Below, piece after piece: positions 6,635 to 8,163 of a stretch of DNA of 8,163 bases. A program made the position numbers and the translations under genes. The first letter of the stretch is position 1. Each line of letters opens with the position of its first letter. This stretch comes from Nocardia sp. (GTDB taxonomy: Bacteria; Actinomycetota; Actinomycetes; Mycobacteriales; Mycobacteriaceae): the NCBI GenBank assembly GCA_017354515.1, contig JAFMQT010000188.1:1-8163 (forward strand), given 5' to 3'. The notes beneath the pieces are model-generated. The model did no database searches. It worked only from the letters and a program-made list of their open reading frames with translations, and was not told the origin of the DNA.

Positions 6635-7057
6635 TCAGGACCGCAGGTGATCGTGCAGGGTGCGGGCGGCGCGCAGGAAGGCGGCCCGGTCGGTCTCGGG
6701 AAGTATCGCCAGCAGCGACCGCTCGCCGGCCTGGATCTCGGACTGGATGGCCGTACGGAGCCTGCGTCCTGCGGCCGTGATCGCCAGGATCCGAACGCGG
6801 CGGTCCTCGGGTGCGGGCGTACGGGTGATCAGTCCGCGCTCCTGCAGTCGGTCCAGGACGCCGATGATGCGGGTCTTGTCCGCGTTGATCGACTCGGCCA
6901 GTGCGGCTTGGGATCTCGTCGGTGATCCATCCAGCGCACCGAGCACGATATAGCCCCACATGGAAATGTCGTGAGCCTCCAGGATGGGTAGTTCGGCGGC
7001 GATGAGCGAGCGCACCAGCGGCTGCAGCATCGCGGCGAGGTCGGGGCGATCGGTCAT
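6635..7057 (-). CDS. MarR-family transcriptional regulator
   Basis: This 140-aa protein has the size and layout of MarR winged-helix repressors. There is an N-terminal dimerisation helix (about 7-30), then a winged helix (about 33-98) with recognition helix NADKTRIIGVLDRLQERGLI (58-77) and a wing carrying the family's Asp-Arg-Arg (D85 R86 R87), and a C-terminal dimerisation helix (about 103-138). It is divergent from the MDMPI/DinB-type gene at 7126 across 68 bp that contain a tandem repeat with inverted half-sites. This is the standard arrangement for a repressor controlling itself and its neighbour. The ATG at 7057 is supported by TACGGT plus six bases upstream, with no Shine-Dalgarno sequence, so it is probably leaderless. 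The ligand is unknown. Confidence 0.92.
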   Translation of the reverse strand: MTDRPDLAAMLQPLVRSLIAAELPILEAHDISMWGYIVLGALDGSPTRSQAALAESINADKTRIIGVLDRLQERGLITRTPAPEDRRVRILAITAAGRRLRTAIQSEIQAGERSLLAILPETDRAAFLRAARTLHDHLRS

Positions 7058-7063
7058 CCGGAT

Positions 7064-7069
7064 ACCGTA
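7064..7069 (-). promoter_or_regulatory. -10 element of a leaderless promoter for the MarR gene
   Basis: The minus strand reads TACGGT (7069 to 7064), then six bases (ATCCGG), then ATG at 7057. This is the same layout as at three other genes in the window. The candidate operator begins about nine bases further upstream. Confidence 0.45.
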
Positions 7070-7077
7070 CCCCTGGC

Positions 7078-7133
7078 AATATGATATGCAGACGCATACG
7101 ATAGGCGTATGTATATGATAGGCGTATGCATAC
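7078..7133. promoter_or_regulatory. Candidate MarR operator: tandem 17-bp repeats with inverted half-sites
   Basis: Two 17-bp units lie head to tail at 7095-7111 and 7112-7128. They share GATAGGCGTATG exactly and differ at two of 17 positions. A degenerate third unit (7078-7094) matches the last unit at 12 of 17 positions. CATACG (7095-7100) and CGTATG (7106-7111) form a perfect inverted repeat with spacer ATAGG, and TATGC (7085-7089) and GCATA (7094-7098) form another. GTATGCATAC (7124-7133) is an exact palindrome over the start of the 7126 gene. The array covers that gene's -10 and the whole divergent promoter region. Confidence 0.6.
7114..7119 (+). promoter_or_regulatory. -10 element of a leaderless promoter for the MDMPI-type gene
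   Basis: TATGAT, then six bases (AGGCGT), then ATG at 7126. There is no Shine-Dalgarno sequence. The hexamer lies inside the last 17-bp repeat unit, so a bound repressor would block it directly. Confidence 0.5.
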
Positions 7134-7722
7134 TAATATTGTGGAATTCGATGCCACCGCCGTTCGCGCCAGTGCCGACCTGGTGGCCGGGGCCGGCCCG
7201 GCGGACTGGTCCCGCCCTACCCCGTGTGCCGGTTGGACGCTGCGAGATCTGGTCGCGCACATGGCAACTCAGCACTACGGTTTCGCCGCGGCCGTACACG
7301 GAGACGGCGCACTGTCGCGGTGGAAACTTCGCTCGCTCGGCGAGCACCCGATCACCGCGTATCGGGAATCGGCCGATGTCGTCCTAGCCGCCTTCGCCGC
7401 AGAGGACGTACTCACCCGCCGGTTCCCGCTCCCGGAGTTCGGCGACCACGACCCGTTTCCCGCCCCGCTGGCGATCAGCTTCCACTTCATCGACTACGTC
7501 GTGCACTCGTGGGACGTCGCCACAGCCCTCGGCCGCACTGTCGAGTTCGCCCCGGACGTCCTCACCGCGGCACTGGAGGTCGCCCGGCTGGTACCGACCG
7601 GCCAGGCCCGCACCGGCCCGGGCGCCGCCTTCGCCCCGGAAGTTCCGTACGCGGGCGAGAACACACTCGACCGCATCGCCGCACTGCTCGGCCGGAACCC
7701 GGCCGAGCGGATCCACCGGTGA
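7126..7722 (+). CDS. TIGR03086-type metal-binding protein, mycothiol-dependent maleylpyruvate isomerase N-terminal (DinB-like) family
   Basis: This 198-aa protein has the four-helix DinB/MDMPI fold signatures common in actinobacteria. These are PCAGWTLRDLVAHM (33-46) and a second metal-site segment, FIDYVVHSWDVATALG (121-136). By analogy with the mycothiol-dependent maleylpyruvate isomerase metal triad (His, Glu, His), the likely ligands are H45, D123 and H127, with Asp in the usual Glu position. Members often use mycothiol as a thiol partner or act in detoxification, but the substrate here is unknown. It is divergently paired with the MarR gene, and the shared repeat array suggests repression relieved by a small molecule. 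The ATG at 7126 has no ribosome binding site and fits a leaderless start. Its 3' end contains a perfect hairpin (7686-7708). Confidence 0.85.
   Translation: MHTNIVEFDATAVRASADLVAGAGPADWSRPTPCAGWTLRDLVAHMATQHYGFAAAVHGDGALSRWKLRSLGEHPITAYRESADVVLAAFAAEDVLTRRFPLPEFGDHDPFPAPLAISFHFIDYVVHSWDVATALGRTVEFAPDVLTAALEVARLVPTGQARTGPGAAFAPEVPYAGENTLDRIAALLGRNPAERIHR
7686..7708. terminator. Perfect 10-bp GC hairpin at a convergent gene end
   Basis: GCTCGGCCGG (7686-7695) and CCGGCCGAGC (7699-7708) pair perfectly around the three-base loop AAC. It ends 11 bases before the TGA at 7720 and 24 bases before the convergent gene's stop at 7735. There is no U-tract on either strand. It may act as a U-less two-way terminator or a 3'-end stabiliser, but it lies inside coding sequence. 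Confidence 0.35.
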
Positions 7723-7732
7723 GGCAGCCTGG

Positions 7733-8152
7733 CTACTCGGCCGCGGTGATCTCGATGCCGACGGTGCCCGTGCGACCCCGTCGCAGCAGACTGCCCATGA
7801 TGGTCAGCCGGCCCATCACCCCGTACTTGCGTTTGATCAGATCCCGGGCGCGCGAGCTGCCCTGCTCGTCGAGCACCACACCGGTCCCACGGATCACCGC
7901 GCCGCGTGGTTTCCCCGAGACCGAACACGGCTGCAGGGTGAGCTCCCGATTGCGCCGCAGCCGCTTGACCTTCCAGCTGTCGGTCACCGTCCACACGTAC
8001 AGCTTTCCGCCGTCGAGTGCCGCCCACACCGGCGTCCCCACGCCGGTTCCGTTGGCGCGGAAGGTGGTCAGCAGAACGTAATTCGCGGTGCCCACCGGCC
8101 CGAAAGGATTGTCCACGGCGCTCAGCGTAATCTGCGGCGAAGGCGTCTTCAT
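7733..8152 (-). CDS. PPOX-class F420-dependent oxidoreductase, Rv2061 family (copy 2)
   Basis: This 139-aa paralogue of the protein at 5489-5878 shares the order YVLLTTF (25-31), GTPVWAALDGG (39-49), YVWTVTDSWKVKRLRRN (52-68), GTGVVLDEQG (89-98) and KYGVMG (109-114). Over the 44 residues from the first Tyr to the RRN motif, 27 positions are identical to copy 1. It has a longer N-terminus (about 14 extra residues) and a more basic C-terminal segment (GSLLRRGRTG, 120-129). Flavin or F420 binding is inferred from family membership; the substrate is unknown. It converges on the MDMPI-type gene with a 10-bp gap. The ATG at 8152 is only 11 bases from the window end, so its promoter and ribosome binding site cannot be judged. 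Confidence 0.87.
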   Translation of the reverse strand: MKTPSPQITLSAVDNPFGPVGTANYVLLTTFRANGTGVGTPVWAALDGGKLYVWTVTDSWKVKRLRRNRELTLQPCSVSGKPRGAVIRGTGVVLDEQGSSRARDLIKRKYGVMGRLTIMGSLLRRGRTGTVGIEITAAE

Positions 8153-8163
8153 CTCGGCGGAGT

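Noticed and set aside
7224..8081. Plus-strand open frame of 285 codons near the right end
   Set aside because: It overlaps the MDMPI-type gene in another frame and is antisense to the second PPOX gene. It is Arg/Pro-rich with no domain.
1..8163. CRISPR array, tRNA, rRNA, insertion sequence, prophage or toxin-antitoxin system
   Set aside because: No spaced repeat array, RNA-gene signature, transposase or integrase motif, or paired small toxin/antitoxin genes were seen. The only tandem repeat is the short array at 7078-7128.

Overview
High-GC (about 70%) actinobacterial chromosome, most likely Nocardia or a close relative in the Mycobacteriales. The clues are the CobG and CobN proteins, a neighbouring F420-type PPOX protein, a SigD-like sigma factor, a mycothiol-type DinB/MDMPI protein, and several apparently leaderless genes. 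The order cobG / cobN / PPOX protein is the one I recall from Mycobacterium tuberculosis (Rv2064, Rv2062c, Rv2061c). Family calls come from recognised motifs and remembered homologues, not from searches.

Positions 1-1800 are the left, minus-strand arm. The 5' part of cobG (precorrin-3B synthase) runs off the window edge. It is preceded by two unrecognised small two-helix membrane proteins, of 96 aa (His-rich tail) and 73 aa. A divergent control region then separates them from cobN. It holds a promoter for the small membrane protein on one strand, and on the other a promoter plus a compact cobalamin riboswitch. Positions 1802-5428 hold cobN, the large cobaltochelatase subunit of aerobic cobalamin synthesis. 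The riboswitch leader ends in a segment that can pair with the cobN ribosome binding site, so B12 control of translation is plausible.

Positions 5489-5878 carry a small PPOX-class, probably F420-dependent protein of the Rv2061 family, with its own apparently leaderless promoter. It converges on a minus-strand pair: an ECF sigma factor resembling SigD (5947-6546) and, upstream of it, a MarR regulator (6635-7057). The MarR gene is divergent from a TIGR03086/MDMPI-type metal-binding protein (7126-7722). The 68-bp gap between them carries a tandem 17-bp repeat with inverted half-sites, a good candidate MarR operator. A second Rv2061-family PPOX paralogue (7733-8152, minus) closes the window and converges on the MDMPI gene across a 10-bp gap.

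The cobalamin arm is conventional biology with a testable regulatory leader. The most distinctive points are the compact riboswitch and its possible expression platform, the iterated operator, the recurring TANNNT-N6-ATG start architecture, the two uncharacterised membrane proteins next to cobG, and the paired PPOX paralogues. I found no CRISPR array, tRNA, rRNA, insertion sequence or phage element.
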